From assembly GCA_900319345.1 (NCBI GenBank), contig ONNZ01000021.1, forward strand, positions 1 to 64,000: a stretch of DNA of 64,000 nucleotides. The letters run 5' to 3'. Source of the stretch: an uncultured Eubacteriales bacterium. Lineage in GTDB: Bacteria; Bacillota; Clostridia; Christensenellales; CAG-138. Positions 24,913 through 33,867 of the stretch are shown here, in pieces; position 1 is the first letter of the stretch; each line of letters opens with the position of its first letter. Under the pieces are notes generated by a model that ran no database searches, was not told the origin of the DNA, and saw only the letters and a list, made by a program, of their open reading frames with translations. Both the position numbers and the translations under genes were made by a program.

Positions 24913-25046
24913 GGAAGGATTGGAAGCCTGTGCAGCTTTTCTTCGAAAAGAAAAGCTGCGCAAAAGAACTTTAAGAAGAAGTAATGCTTTGTTGTGGAAA
25001 CAAATAATCCTTCTCAAGTTTCTCTTTTTGCGCGACTTTTTCTCTT
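24913..25046 (+). repeat. Palindromic repeat, left copy flanking the lipoprotein cassette
   Basis: Bases 24948-25046 are identical to 30947-31045 (99 bp), and the preceding stretch ggaaggattg..agcctgtgc is shared too. Inside are a 12-bp hairpin with CGAA loop (24932-24959) and a long imperfect hairpin with AACTT/AAGTT, GAAG/CTTC and TTTGTT/AACAAA pairs. The element has the architecture of the composite palindromes elsewhere, but the right arm of its last hairpin is missing. Confidence 0.85.
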
Positions 25047-26404
25047 TGAAAAGAAACATCGCCATCCTCGCCGCTCTCCTCCTCCTCGCCGCCTGCCAGC
25101 CCACGCCCACGGAGGAGGTGGTGGTGAACAAGGGGGAGGGGCGGCTGGAGGCGCTGATCGTATCGGCCCCGGAGGCGAGCGCCCCACCGGAGGAAACGAT
25201 CCGGACGCGGATGGGCGCGCCGGAACGGGTGCAGGACACCGTCTCCGGCAAGGTCTACGGCGGCACCATGGACGTTACCATCGACGCGGCCGTCACCGTG
25301 CCCGAGGTGGCGGCGGCGCCGGTGTACCGGGCGGCCCTGGTCCCCTCCGCCCCGGAGGAGAAGGAGCGCCTCGCCCAAGCCCTCCTGGGTGACGGGCCCT
25401 ATATCTATCGCCAGAACCACCGGCTCTGGAACGAGACCAACCTCCGCTACTATCAAGCCTGGCTCAACGCCCTGGACGATCAGCCCTACGGACCGGGGGT
25501 GGACTACGACGAGATGCGCGCTTGGCTGACCGGTCAGATCGAGGCCCAACAGCTGGGCTATCAGCAGGCCGACGGTCGGGTGAAGGAGCAGTCCTGGCCG
25601 GGGAGCTGGACCGATACCAGCGGCGCGGTGATGAGCGAGGACGGGCGGACCTTCTCCTGGGCGGACGGGAGCCTGCTGAAGTTTCGGACGGAGGGCACGC
25701 CCTGGCTGGTGGCGCGGGAGCGTCACGGGTCGCCCCGCACGGAGGACGAGCGGGCGGCGGACGCTGCTGCGGCGGCCTTTTTGAAGGAGCTTCACAATGC
25801 CGATGTGACGCTGTACGGCATCGCCGCCCACGACGAAAGCTGGCGGCAGCAGTTCGGTGTGGAAACAGGCTTCGACAACGGCCTCTATCAGCTGTGGTAT
25901 CTGCCCGTGTACGCCGGCATCCCCGTCTACCCCTGGGAGACCTACCACGGCACCGACAACGGCCAGCAGGACGCAGGGGTCAGCTTCGACCGCAGCGTCC
26001 ATCAGGAGCGGATCGAGGTGGTGACGAACGATGGAGCCGTGGCCGAGGCGACCTGGACCAGCCCCCTTCGCATCCTGGGGGTGGAGAACGGGAACGTGCC
26101 GCTGCTGAGCTTCGATAGGATCATGGAGATATTCCGGCAGCAGACCTTCATGAACATCTACATGGGCAAGGACTATCTGGGCAACGACTCCCACACGGAC
26201 ATGCATATCACCGAGATCACCTTCTCCTATATGCGCGTCCGACGACCCAACGAAGCTGACTACTGGCTCCTGCCCGTGTGGGACTTTCGGGGCTATGACA
26301 CCCGGTTTGGGGAGAACGCCATCGACACCTGGTGGGACACCTTTTCGCTGCTGACCATCAACGCCGTGGACGGCAGCATCGTGGATAGGAATTTGGGGTA
26401 TTAA
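25046..26404 (+). CDS. Lipoprotein paralogue 1 (DUF6034-like)
   Basis: A 452-residue lipoprotein if translation begins at TTG 25046. The signal peptide ends at the lipobox LLAAC, followed by the family signature QPTPTEEVVVNKGEG. The body is mixed alpha/beta with no recognised domain, and the protein ends with INAVDGS...LGY. These N- and C-terminal signatures are shared with the next three genes and with the gene at 55306; from memory they resemble DUF6034 proteins. No ribosome site precedes TTG, because a palindromic repeat ends exactly there. The frame stays open through the repeat to TTG 24920, which is unlikely to be the true start. Function unknown. Confidence 0.7.
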   Translation: MKRNIAILAALLLLAACQPTPTEEVVVNKGEGRLEALIVSAPEASAPPEETIRTRMGAPERVQDTVSGKVYGGTMDVTIDAAVTVPEVAAAPVYRAALVPSAPEEKERLAQALLGDGPYIYRQNHRLWNETNLRYYQAWLNALDDQPYGPGVDYDEMRAWLTGQIEAQQLGYQQADGRVKEQSWPGSWTDTSGAVMSEDGRTFSWADGSLLKFRTEGTPWLVARERHGSPRTEDERAADAAAAAFLKELHNADVTLYGIAAHDESWRQQFGVETGFDNGLYQLWYLPVYAGIPVYPWETYHGTDNGQQDAGVSFDRSVHQERIEVVTNDGAVAEATWTSPLRILGVENGNVPLLSFDRIMEIFRQQTFMNIYMGKDYLGNDSHTDMHITEITFSYMRVRRPNEADYWLLPVWDFRGYDTRFGENAIDTWWDTFSLLTINAVDGSIVDRNLGY

Positions 26405-26413
26405 GGAGGCATC

Positions 26414-27883
26414 ATGAAACGCGGTTTACTGCTCTTTTTCATCCTGCTCCTCCTCGCCGCCTGTCAGCCCACGCCCACGGAGGAGGTGGTGGTGAACAAG
26501 GGGGAGGGGCGGCTGCCAGAGGGGACAGCGGTCCAGTCCGTGACCGTGCCGGGGCCGAAGAACGACAACCCCGGATCGGCAACCGATGCACCGGCCCAGC
26601 CGGCGGCGCCCGCTTTCCCCGACCGCTGGGAGGAGGTCCAGCAGGTCCGAGGCGCCACGGTGACCTGGCGGGCGACGGTGGAAACGAAACCTGACGGCCG
26701 CTATCCCCTCTATCGGATGCGGGAGCAGGCCGTAGACAACCCCTGGCGGCAGCGGATCCTGTCCGCCATCCTGCCCGCCCCCGTGTCCCGGGAGAGCAAC
26801 GGCATGACCCGGGCGGACTGGACCCGTCAATTTCAGGACTATGTGGATCAGATGGAGCGCCAGCGGGCCTGGATCCAGCAGGGCTTCCCCGATTGGGACG
26901 ACGTGGACGAGGGCATGAGGGATCTGGGGCAGCTGGACGAGGAGCTTCAGCGGATCGGCAAGAGCTATCAGGCCCACATCGCCAACGCCCCGGAGAGCAA
27001 CGAGACCATCGTGGTGACAGATTTCACCGGCGTCCCTGAAGGGCAGACCCTCTTCACGTTGACCGGCGGCGAAAAGGTCCTGGTGCAGACAGACCGAACG
27101 GGGCTGATGATGACCCGGTGGCCCACCTTTCTCACGGAGCATCCGGAGGATCGGCATGCGGAGCGGGTCCCCATCATGGGCCCCTTCGACGAGAAGTGGC
27201 AGGAGGTCCGAATGTCCCGGGCGGAGGCCGAGGCGGCCTTGCAAAAGCTCCTCCAGGAGCTGGGGCTAGATGATTTCACGGCTGCCCGGACCTACCAGGC
27301 GAACCTGATGGCCGGGGAGCATGATCGGCCCGCCAGCGTTCAGTGCGTGGCCCCCTGCTGGTGCTTTGAGCTATGCCGCAGTTTCGGGGGCTGCCCGGTG
27401 GAGTCCAACGTCTATCTGGACGACCATTGGATCCGCCACGACGGGGCCGGGGACTACGCCGCGCCCCTCTGGCAGGAGTCGCTGAAGGTCGTCCTGAACG
27501 AGGACGGGGTCTGGTACTTCGCCTGGTTCCATCCCAAGGCGGTGACGGGGCTGGAAGCGGAGGCGGCGGCGCTGCTGCCCTTCGAGCAGGTCCAGCGGCG
27601 GATCAAAAACGCTTTCTCCGCCTGCCTCGACGTGGACACCATGCGGGCCCAGGTCTTCCAGGGGGAGGACCCCAAGCTCCAGGTGTGGCGGGTGCTGCTG
27701 ACGCCCTTCGTCGTGCGGCTGCCGAACAGCGAGGACCTGCTGGCCCTGCCCTGCTACCTGGTCTTCTTCGACTATGACCAAGACTGGCGGGAGAGCACCT
27801 GGACCAGGTCCGACGCCCAGTTCCGCGTGCTGGTGGTCAGCGCCCTGGACGGCAGCATCATCGACCCGGCACAGGGGTATTGA
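26414..27883 (+). CDS. Lipoprotein paralogue 2 (DUF6034-like)
   Basis: A 489-residue lipoprotein with a signal peptide ending at LLLAAC and the CQPTPTEEVVVNKGEGRL start almost identical to paralogue 1, even at DNA level (about 55 bases). The body diverges, including a Cys-rich stretch (CVAPCWCFELCRSFGGC, near residues 310-326) absent from the others. It ends in SALDGSIIDPAQGY. AAGGAGG precedes the ATG, nine bases after paralogue 1. Function unknown; an outer-surface role in the ABC-linked operon is inferred. Confidence 0.75.
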   Translation: MKRGLLLFFILLLLAACQPTPTEEVVVNKGEGRLPEGTAVQSVTVPGPKNDNPGSATDAPAQPAAPAFPDRWEEVQQVRGATVTWRATVETKPDGRYPLYRMREQAVDNPWRQRILSAILPAPVSRESNGMTRADWTRQFQDYVDQMERQRAWIQQGFPDWDDVDEGMRDLGQLDEELQRIGKSYQAHIANAPESNETIVVTDFTGVPEGQTLFTLTGGEKVLVQTDRTGLMMTRWPTFLTEHPEDRHAERVPIMGPFDEKWQEVRMSRAEAEAALQKLLQELGLDDFTAARTYQANLMAGEHDRPASVQCVAPCWCFELCRSFGGCPVESNVYLDDHWIRHDGAGDYAAPLWQESLKVVLNEDGVWYFAWFHPKAVTGLEAEAAALLPFEQVQRRIKNAFSACLDVDTMRAQVFQGEDPKLQVWRVLLTPFVVRLPNSEDLLALPCYLVFFDYDQDWRESTWTRSDAQFRVLVVSALDGSIIDPAQGY

Positions 27884-27908
27884 AAAACGAAATGGGGCCT
27901 GGGGATAC

Positions 27909-27979
27909 GTGAAATCGCGCAAACGCAGTGAAATTTGCCCTGAGGGGCAAGTGAGATCATCCCTCTGGGATGGTGAAAG
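27909..27979. repeat. GTGAAAT-linked hairpin array
   Basis: Linkers GTGAAAT (27909), GTGAAAT (27928), GTGAGAT (27951) and GTGAAAG (27973) separate small palindromic modules such as TTGCCCtgaGGGGCAA and CATCCCtctGGGATG. The last linker provides the GAAAGGA ribosome site of the next gene. It resembles the GTGATG arrays in design, with another linker sequence. Confidence 0.65.
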
Positions 27980-27986
27980 GAAAGAA

Positions 27987-29462
27987 ATGAAACGGATCGT
28001 TTGTATTTTGCTCTGCATCCTCCTCCTCACCGCCTGCCAGCCCACGCCGGAGGAGGAAGTCATATTGAATAAAGGGGACGGCGTCCTGATGAAGAAGATC
28101 GCCGAAAAGCCGGCGGAGGAAAAACGACTGGAAGCGCCGGCGCGCGTGGACGAAACAATCCGAGCCGGAGATTTGAATGTGGAGCTTGTTGCGGCGGTGG
28201 AGCTGCCTTCGGGCAATCGCTACCCTGTGGCGGAGGTCGTCCCGAGGACTTGCGACGCAGCGTGGGCACGAGATATGCTGACGCGCATCGCGGACGGGAG
28301 AACACTCTTCGTGCGCGAAAGCGAAGCGGGAGAGAACATGACGCGCGAAGGAATCCTGCGCGAGGTGCAGGCGGTTCAGGCCAGCCTGGAGAGCTTTGAC
28401 GAAACCTACGGGAACCTTCCCGAATCGGAGCAGGCAGAGATGCGCGCACAACTGAACAAGGCGCTGGAGGTCTGGAGCGCGTACTATCGCGAAGCGCCGG
28501 AAAGCACGGACGGCATCGAAGCTGACCTAAGCGACGCGGCATACAAAGCGAACGGTCATATGAGTGCAGAGATCGACGACGAAAGACCGGAACGGAAGTA
28601 CCATTCGGCGATTGAAGCAGACATTTTCGGAACGGTTACGTTCATGAACATGGATGATACAATCAGCCGGACGACACAGTACGAATCGGTCGTGGGACCG
28701 CTGCGCGGGGTGACGCTGAACAAAGACGAGGCGGTCGCCGTCGCAAAGACGTTCCTTGCAAAGCTCGGAGAAACCGAACTCGAACCCGTGTTGGTTTTTG
28801 CGGCAGATTGCCCGTGTAATGGCGAGGAGTATGAGCGTCACGACGAACAGGCGTATGCGATCTGGTTTACGCGCCCCGTGAACGGGATGCCCGGCGCAAT
28901 GACCCTTAGCCAGCAGGACGCATACGGCGTTTATTCGCAAAACGGCGGTGATAAGGCGTATAGCGAGCCGTGCGAACAGGAATATGCGTATTTCCTTGTG
29001 CGCGATTCCGGCGTCAACTGGTTCGATTGGTATGCGCCTTCGACGGTGACCCGCATCGTCAACGAAAACGTGGCGCTTGTACCGTTTGAAACGATCCTTG
29101 CAACGTTCCGCAAGCAGATCGTTGTGGAGGCGTTCCCCGCGCTTGAGTCGGCGCGCGCGTATGTGAAGAACATCAGCGATCAAGAAAAAATGACGATCAC
29201 GGACGCTGTGCTGCGCATCGACCGAATTGCGCTCGAAAGCGTGCGCATTCGCAAGGAAGGCGCGACCGGAACCTTCCTCCTTGTGCCGGCGTGGTCGTTC
29301 TATGGCGAGCTGGTGCTGCGCGGGGAAAACCTCGACGATCTTCGATACGACGGGTGGGCCATAGAGGAAAACGGCGACGCGGTCTATTTCGTCCCCGGCG
29401 GCTGCTATCTGCAGATCAACGCCGTCGACGGCAGCGTCATCAATCCTGCGCTCGGATATTGA
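27987..29462 (+). CDS. Lipoprotein paralogue 3 (DUF6034-like), atypical codon use
   Basis: A 491-residue lipoprotein with CQPTPEEEVILNKGD after the lipobox and the ending INAVDGSVINPALGY. The frame runs upstream, but GAAAGGAAAG before ATG 27987 and the signal peptide fix the start. From about base 28075 the gene prefers GCG, CGC, CCG and AAC/GAA codons and avoids the CCC/GGG/CGG runs of its neighbours, so this body was probably acquired separately while the conserved ends match the family. It contains ADCPCNGEEY in the middle. Function unknown. Confidence 0.75.
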   Translation: MKRIVCILLCILLLTACQPTPEEEVILNKGDGVLMKKIAEKPAEEKRLEAPARVDETIRAGDLNVELVAAVELPSGNRYPVAEVVPRTCDAAWARDMLTRIADGRTLFVRESEAGENMTREGILREVQAVQASLESFDETYGNLPESEQAEMRAQLNKALEVWSAYYREAPESTDGIEADLSDAAYKANGHMSAEIDDERPERKYHSAIEADIFGTVTFMNMDDTISRTTQYESVVGPLRGVTLNKDEAVAVAKTFLAKLGETELEPVLVFAADCPCNGEEYERHDEQAYAIWFTRPVNGMPGAMTLSQQDAYGVYSQNGGDKAYSEPCEQEYAYFLVRDSGVNWFDWYAPSTVTRIVNENVALVPFETILATFRKQIVVEAFPALESARAYVKNISDQEKMTITDAVLRIDRIALESVRIRKEGATGTFLLVPAWSFYGELVLRGENLDDLRYDGWAIEENGDAVYFVPGGCYLQINAVDGSVINPALGY

Positions 29463-29477
29463 GAAAGAAGCCAGACC

Positions 29478-30806
29478 ATGAAACGAATCATCATTCTCTG
29501 CTTATCGCTTATACTGCTTTTCGCCTGCCAGCCCACGCCGGAGGCGGAGGTGGTGGTGAACAAGGGGGACGACACCTTGGAGACGGTGATCCACAGCGCG
29601 CCTCAGGCCAGCGCGGAAGCGGCCCAAACGGTGCAAGACGCCCTGGGTGTGCCGGAGACGGTGCAGCGGACGGTCAGCGGGCCTGTGTACGGCGGCACGC
29701 TCCACGTGGAGATGGACGCGGCGGTCCATATGCCCCAGGTGAGCCGGGTGCCGGTGCTGCGGGTGGGACGGCTCCATCCAAGCGCCGAGGACAAGCGGCG
29801 GATCGCCGAGACGTTGACGGGCCGGACCGTCTTCTTTGAAACGGACCCCCTGGGCCGGGACCGGTGGCTGAACGTGGCGGACCAGTATCGGGACGCCCTC
29901 GATGCCCTGGCGAAGCGGCCCTATGGCCCGGAGGCGGACTATGAAAGCTTGCAGGCGGAGTACAACGACGCGCTCCGGCGGGTGCTGACCTATTACAACG
30001 AGTTCCAGCCGGGCCAGCGGCTGCCCTGGACCGGGACCTGGTCCGACGCGCTGGTAAGCGTATACACTGAGAGCGGTCAACACATCTGGATCGAAACCGA
30101 AACGCAGGATACCTGCTCTATCCAATACGACGCCTCGGACGTCAACCCCACGGGGGCCAAGGCCCCCATCACCGCCGACGCTGCCCGAAGGCTGGTGGAG
30201 GACGCCCTGGCCCTGCTGGGGAACAGCCACTACGAGATCGTGGCAATCGAGCCCGCCGATCAGGGGCTGCGGGAGCGGTTTAACAGCGACACGGGCGTGG
30301 ACGACGGCTCCTATAGGATCACCCTGCGGCCGGTGTACGAGGGCATCCCCGTCTACGAGTGGAACAGCTACTACGGCTCCGACAGCGCGGCCCAGCAGGC
30401 GGGCTTGAGCTTCGCCCAGCCGCCCATGAAGGAAAGCCTGGGCGTGGAGGTCCGGGGCGGCCAGCTCGTCGTCCTCTTCTGGATCGACCCCTTGGAGGTC
30501 CTGGGGACGGAGAACGAGAACGTGGAGCTGCTGCCCTTCGAGAGGATCATGGAGATCTTCGAGAAGCAGGTGTTCATGAACGTATACCTGGGCGGCGGCG
30601 AGCGGACGGTGAAGGTGACGGACGTGTTTTTCTCCTACCGCTGCGTGAAGATCAAGGATTCAGACCAATATTACCTGCTGCCCGCCTGGGACTTCGTGGG
30701 CTACGACACCCTGATCGCAGGCAAGGGCCCCGTCAAATGGAAGGATTCCATCCTGTCCGTCAACGCCGTGGACGGCAGCATTTTGAACGATTTATTGGGA
30801 TATTAA
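29478..30806 (+). CDS. Lipoprotein paralogue 4 (DUF6034-like)
   Basis: A 442-residue lipoprotein, lipobox LLFAC, signature CQPTPEAEVVVNKGDD, and ending VNAVDGSILNDLLGY. Of the array members it is closest to paralogue 1 over its whole length: both carry VSGKVYGGT/VSGPVYGGT, RPYGPEADY/QPYGPGVDY and a FERIMEIF/FDRIMEIF segment. It is the last gene of the cassette and is followed by the right flanking repeat. Function unknown. Confidence 0.75.
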   Translation: MKRIIILCLSLILLFACQPTPEAEVVVNKGDDTLETVIHSAPQASAEAAQTVQDALGVPETVQRTVSGPVYGGTLHVEMDAAVHMPQVSRVPVLRVGRLHPSAEDKRRIAETLTGRTVFFETDPLGRDRWLNVADQYRDALDALAKRPYGPEADYESLQAEYNDALRRVLTYYNEFQPGQRLPWTGTWSDALVSVYTESGQHIWIETETQDTCSIQYDASDVNPTGAKAPITADAARRLVEDALALLGNSHYEIVAIEPADQGLRERFNSDTGVDDGSYRITLRPVYEGIPVYEWNSYYGSDSAAQQAGLSFAQPPMKESLGVEVRGGQLVVLFWIDPLEVLGTENENVELLPFERIMEIFEKQVFMNVYLGGGERTVKVTDVFFSYRCVKIKDSDQYYLLPAWDFVGYDTLIAGKGPVKWKDSILSVNAVDGSILNDLLGY

Positions 30807-30807
30807 A

Positions 30808-31045
30808 GGAAGGATTGAAAGCCTGTGCGTGACCATGGGCAAAACATAGTCGAAACCTGCACTCCGTTTGGTTTCTCGTTGTTTTGCCCGTGCTGCGCCT
30901 CACTGCATCTGCCACAGGCAGCGTTCGGCTGCGCACCCTTTCTTGTAAGAAAAGCTGCGCAAAAGAACTTTAAGAAGAAGTAATGCTTTGTTGTGGAAAC
31001 AAATAATCCTTCTCAAGTTTCTCTTTTTGCGCGACTTTTTCTCTT
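30808..31045 (+). repeat. Palindromic repeat, right copy flanking the lipoprotein cassette
   Basis: It begins with the same ggaaggattg..agcctgtgc as the left copy, then holds about 118 extra bases with their own inverted repeat (GGGCAAAAC/GTTTTGCCC with inner GAAAC/GTTTC). It ends with the 99-bp stretch 30947-31045 identical to 24948-25046. This gap between paralogue 4 and the ABC ATPase holds no gene. Confidence 0.85.
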
Positions 31046-31071
31046 GCGGCAAAGAAAAAAGGAGGGTACCC

Positions 31072-31725
31072 ATGACCAACGCCATAGAACTCGTAGACCT
31101 GTGCAAAACCTTCGGCCAGGACGAGGTGTTGAAGCACGTGACGCGGAGCTTCGAGGCCGGGAAGATCCACGGGGTGGTGGGCAACAACGGCAGCGGCAAG
31201 ACCGTCATGTTCAAGTGCATCTGCGGCTTCTTGCAGCCCACCTCCGGCAAGGTCTTCGTCCAGGGGAAGCAGATCGGCAAGGACGTGGACTTCCCGGACG
31301 ACCTGGGCCTCATCATCGAGACGCCGGGGTTCCTGCCCCAGCTGTCGGGGCTCAGGAATCTGGAGATACTGGCGTCGCTGAAAAAGAGGATCGGCCTCAA
31401 GGAGGTGGCGGCGGTGATCCGCCGGGTGGGCCTGGACCCCCTGTCGACGAAGCCTGTGGGCAAGTACAGTCTTGGGATGCGCCAGCGATTGGGTATCGCC
31501 CAGGCCATCATGGAGGACCCGTCCCTGCTCATATTGGACGAGCCCATGAACGGCCTCGACAAGAACGGCGTGGCGGAGATGCGGGAGCTGTTCCGGTCCC
31601 TGGCCACGGACGGCCGGACCATCCTGCTGGCCAGCCACAACATAGCGGATATCGACGCCCTCTGCGATACCGTCTGCGAGATGGACGCGGGGGTCATGAC
31701 CATGATACGGGAGGAGAGAGTATGA
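31072..31725 (+). CDS. ABC transporter ATP-binding protein
   Basis: A 217-residue ATPase with Walker A GNNGSGKTV (about residues 37-45), signature YSLGMRQR and Walker B LLILDEP. It belongs to the group that energises ABC-2 permeases. GGAGGG lies five bases before the ATG, unlike the upstream-extended frame that would read through the repeat. The natural partner is the double permease at 23164. It overlaps the following gene by ATGA. Confidence 0.88.
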   Translation: MTNAIELVDLCKTFGQDEVLKHVTRSFEAGKIHGVVGNNGSGKTVMFKCICGFLQPTSGKVFVQGKQIGKDVDFPDDLGLIIETPGFLPQLSGLRNLEILASLKKRIGLKEVAAVIRRVGLDPLSTKPVGKYSLGMRQRLGIAQAIMEDPSLLILDEPMNGLDKNGVAEMRELFRSLATDGRTILLASHNIADIDALCDTVCEMDAGVMTMIREERV

Positions 31726-33815
31726 ACAGGAAACGGTTGTGCTGCCTGCTGCTGGCGGCCCTGCTGGGGCTGCTGCCCCTGGCCCCGGCCCTGGCGGCGG
31801 GGGAGAAGTACGTGCGGAACACGGGCACGGAGCCCGTGGGCATCTTCGCGGCCGTGGGGGACGAGACCCCCGTGCGGACGCTGGCCCCCGGGGCGCAGGT
31901 GAAGTGGCTCAGCGAAGGCACCGTGGACGGCCAGCTATGGTATCAGGTGGAGGGCGGCTTTGTGGCCGCCGGGCCCACCGTCACCGTGGTGGAGGTCCCC
32001 CAGCCCACACCGAAGCCCACGGACACCCCGAAGCCTACGGACACGCCCAAGCCCACGGACACCCCGAAGCCCACGGACACCCCGAAGCCCACGGACACCC
32101 CGAAGCCCACGGACACCCCCAAGCCTACGGACACCCCGAAGCCCACGGACACCCCGAAGCCCACGGACACGCCTAGGCCCACGGACCCGCCCGCGCCTAC
32201 GGACCCACCCGTGAACCCCACGGACCCGCCGGTGAATCCTACGGACCCGCCGGTGAATCCCACGGACCCACCCGTGAACCCCACCGATCCGCCGGTGAAT
32301 CCTACGGACCCGCCGGGCCCCACGCCCGAGGCCTCCGGCACGCCGGGCACGACCCCGACCCTGCCGCCCACTCCAGACGCCTCCGGCACACCGGGCACGA
32401 CGCCCACCCTGCCACCCACCCCTGGGACCTCCGGCACGCCGGGCGCGACCCCCACCCTGCCGCCCACCCCCACGCCCACGGCCTCGCCCACCCCCCGGCC
32501 CGGCGGCGCCAGCGACACGGAGCTGGTCATCGACACGGCCTATATCTATTCCGGCATGACCAAGAGTTACGCCAACGGCTATATGCCTACCGTCTCCGGG
32601 GGCAAGGCCCTGTTCGTGCTGCCCCTGCTGGGGGACGCCATGGGGGACGTGTTGCGGGTGACCCCGGACATGGACACCGTGGGCCCCTTCCTCTACGGCA
32701 ACTATCAGTTCGACCTGAAGAAGACCAAGGAAACGGCCAAGGACGCCGCCGGGAATCCGGCGGAGCGGTCCGTGTTCCTCATGCGCCTGTCCCTGGACCT
32801 GGCCGCCAACCGGACCAACGGCACCTACCCCGTCACCTTCCACGTGAGCTATACGGACAAGCACGGGGACCCGGCGGAGCAGGACTTCACCCTGCAGGTG
32901 GCCATCACCGACGGCAAGAACCCCTCCTCCGGGGGCGGGGGCGGCTGGAGCGGCCCCACCGTGGTCCGTAAGCCCGTCCTGGTCCTGTCGAGCAGCGAGG
33001 TGAGCACCGCCACCATCGCCGGCGGCGAGGGCTTCACCCTGGCGCTGACGGTCCAGAACGTGGGGGACCTGGAGGCGAAGAACGTGCGGGTCATGGCCGC
33101 CTCCGACAGCCAGGGGGTCTACCGGAGCGACAGCCTGGCCCCGGTGTTCCTGGCGAAGATGCCCGTCTCGGAGAGCAAGAAGATCAGCTTCCCCTTCGCC
33201 TCGGACAAGACCGTCTTCGCCGGCCGCCACGGCCTCACCGTGACCCTGGCCTACGAGGACGCCTACGGCAACGTTTACGGGGACACGGTGCCCCTGCAGA
33301 TCAACGTGGTCCAGGGGTCCTCCATCGGCTTCGACGAGATGAAGCTGCCCGAGACCCTCACCAGCGGCGAGACCTTCACCCAGCCCGTGTGCGTCTACAA
33401 CACCGGCTACGCCCCGGTGTACAACGTGCGCTGCACCCTCAGGATGGACGGGCTCATCGCCGCCTCGGCCTTCCTGGGCACCCTGGAGCCCCAGCAGAGC
33501 GCGGACAAGGCCGTGTCCGTCTTCGTCACCACCCTGTCCGGCAAGGAGAAGTACGGGGAATCCTACGGGGAACTGGTCATCTCCTACGAGGACATGGCGG
33601 GGGAGGAGCACATGGAGTATCAGCAGCTTCGGACCACCGTCCAGGCCCCCGTGGAGATCACCGACGAGGAGAAGGCCAAGCAGGAGAAGGAGCAGAAGGA
33701 ACAGCAGACCCTGTCCCAGTGGTGGGTGAGCCTGCTGGTGGCCATCGCCTTCATTTTGATCGTCCTGTCCGTCATCGTCATCGCCCGCTTCTCCCGGATG
33801 CTGAAGATGAAGTGA
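31722..33815 (+). CDS. Surface protein with Pro-Thr repeat stalk and C-terminal membrane anchor
   Basis: A 697-residue exported protein. It has a signal peptide (1 to about 26), a small SH3-like domain (about 30-92), and then a long stalk: nine six-residue PKPTDT units, five VNPTDPP units, and three longer SGTPGTTPTLPPTP-type units. Two or more beta-sandwich domains resembling CARDB/NEW3 folds follow (about 410-655), then a Lys/Glu-rich stretch and a final membrane helix (about 665-690) with a basic tail. It probably spans the cell wall with the ABC complex. It is the last gene of the operon before a hairpin array. Confidence 0.75.
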   Translation: MNRKRLCCLLLAALLGLLPLAPALAAGEKYVRNTGTEPVGIFAAVGDETPVRTLAPGAQVKWLSEGTVDGQLWYQVEGGFVAAGPTVTVVEVPQPTPKPTDTPKPTDTPKPTDTPKPTDTPKPTDTPKPTDTPKPTDTPKPTDTPKPTDTPRPTDPPAPTDPPVNPTDPPVNPTDPPVNPTDPPVNPTDPPVNPTDPPGPTPEASGTPGTTPTLPPTPDASGTPGTTPTLPPTPGTSGTPGATPTLPPTPTPTASPTPRPGGASDTELVIDTAYIYSGMTKSYANGYMPTVSGGKALFVLPLLGDAMGDVLRVTPDMDTVGPFLYGNYQFDLKKTKETAKDAAGNPAERSVFLMRLSLDLAANRTNGTYPVTFHVSYTDKHGDPAEQDFTLQVAITDGKNPSSGGGGGWSGPTVVRKPVLVLSSSEVSTATIAGGEGFTLALTVQNVGDLEAKNVRVMAASDSQGVYRSDSLAPVFLAKMPVSESKKISFPFASDKTVFAGRHGLTVTLAYEDAYGNVYGDTVPLQINVVQGSSIGFDEMKLPETLTSGETFTQPVCVYNTGYAPVYNVRCTLRMDGLIAASAFLGTLEPQQSADKAVSVFVTTLSGKEKYGESYGELVISYEDMAGEEHMEYQQLRTTVQAPVEITDEEKAKQEKEQKEQQTLSQWWVSLLVAIAFILIVLSVIVIARFSRMLKMK
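32010..32315 (+). repeat. Coding tandem repeats (18-bp and 21-bp units)
   Basis: Nine 18-bp units encoding PKPTDT (32010-32171), a variant unit pair, and five 21-bp units encoding VNPTDPP (32211-32315). The units differ mainly at silent positions. Copy number is likely to vary between strains and to be error-prone in assembly. Confidence 0.9.
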
Positions 33816-33867
33816 GTCCTTCCCTTTCCCGGGCGGGTGTGGTATGATGGCATCGCCGACGATCCGC

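Noticed and set aside
24920..25045. Upstream extension of lipoprotein paralogue 1 from TTG 24920
   Set aside because: It would translate the palindromic repeat and bury the lipoprotein signal peptide; the same repeat before the ABC ATPase is plainly non-coding.
30829..30946. Small gene between lipoprotein paralogue 4 and the ABC ATPase
   Set aside because: No start codon with a ribosome site and no frame of useful length; the stretch consists of inverted repeats.
32010..32315. Non-coding minisatellite
   Set aside because: The units are multiples of three, stay in frame within a large protein and vary mostly at silent positions, so they encode a Pro-Thr stalk.
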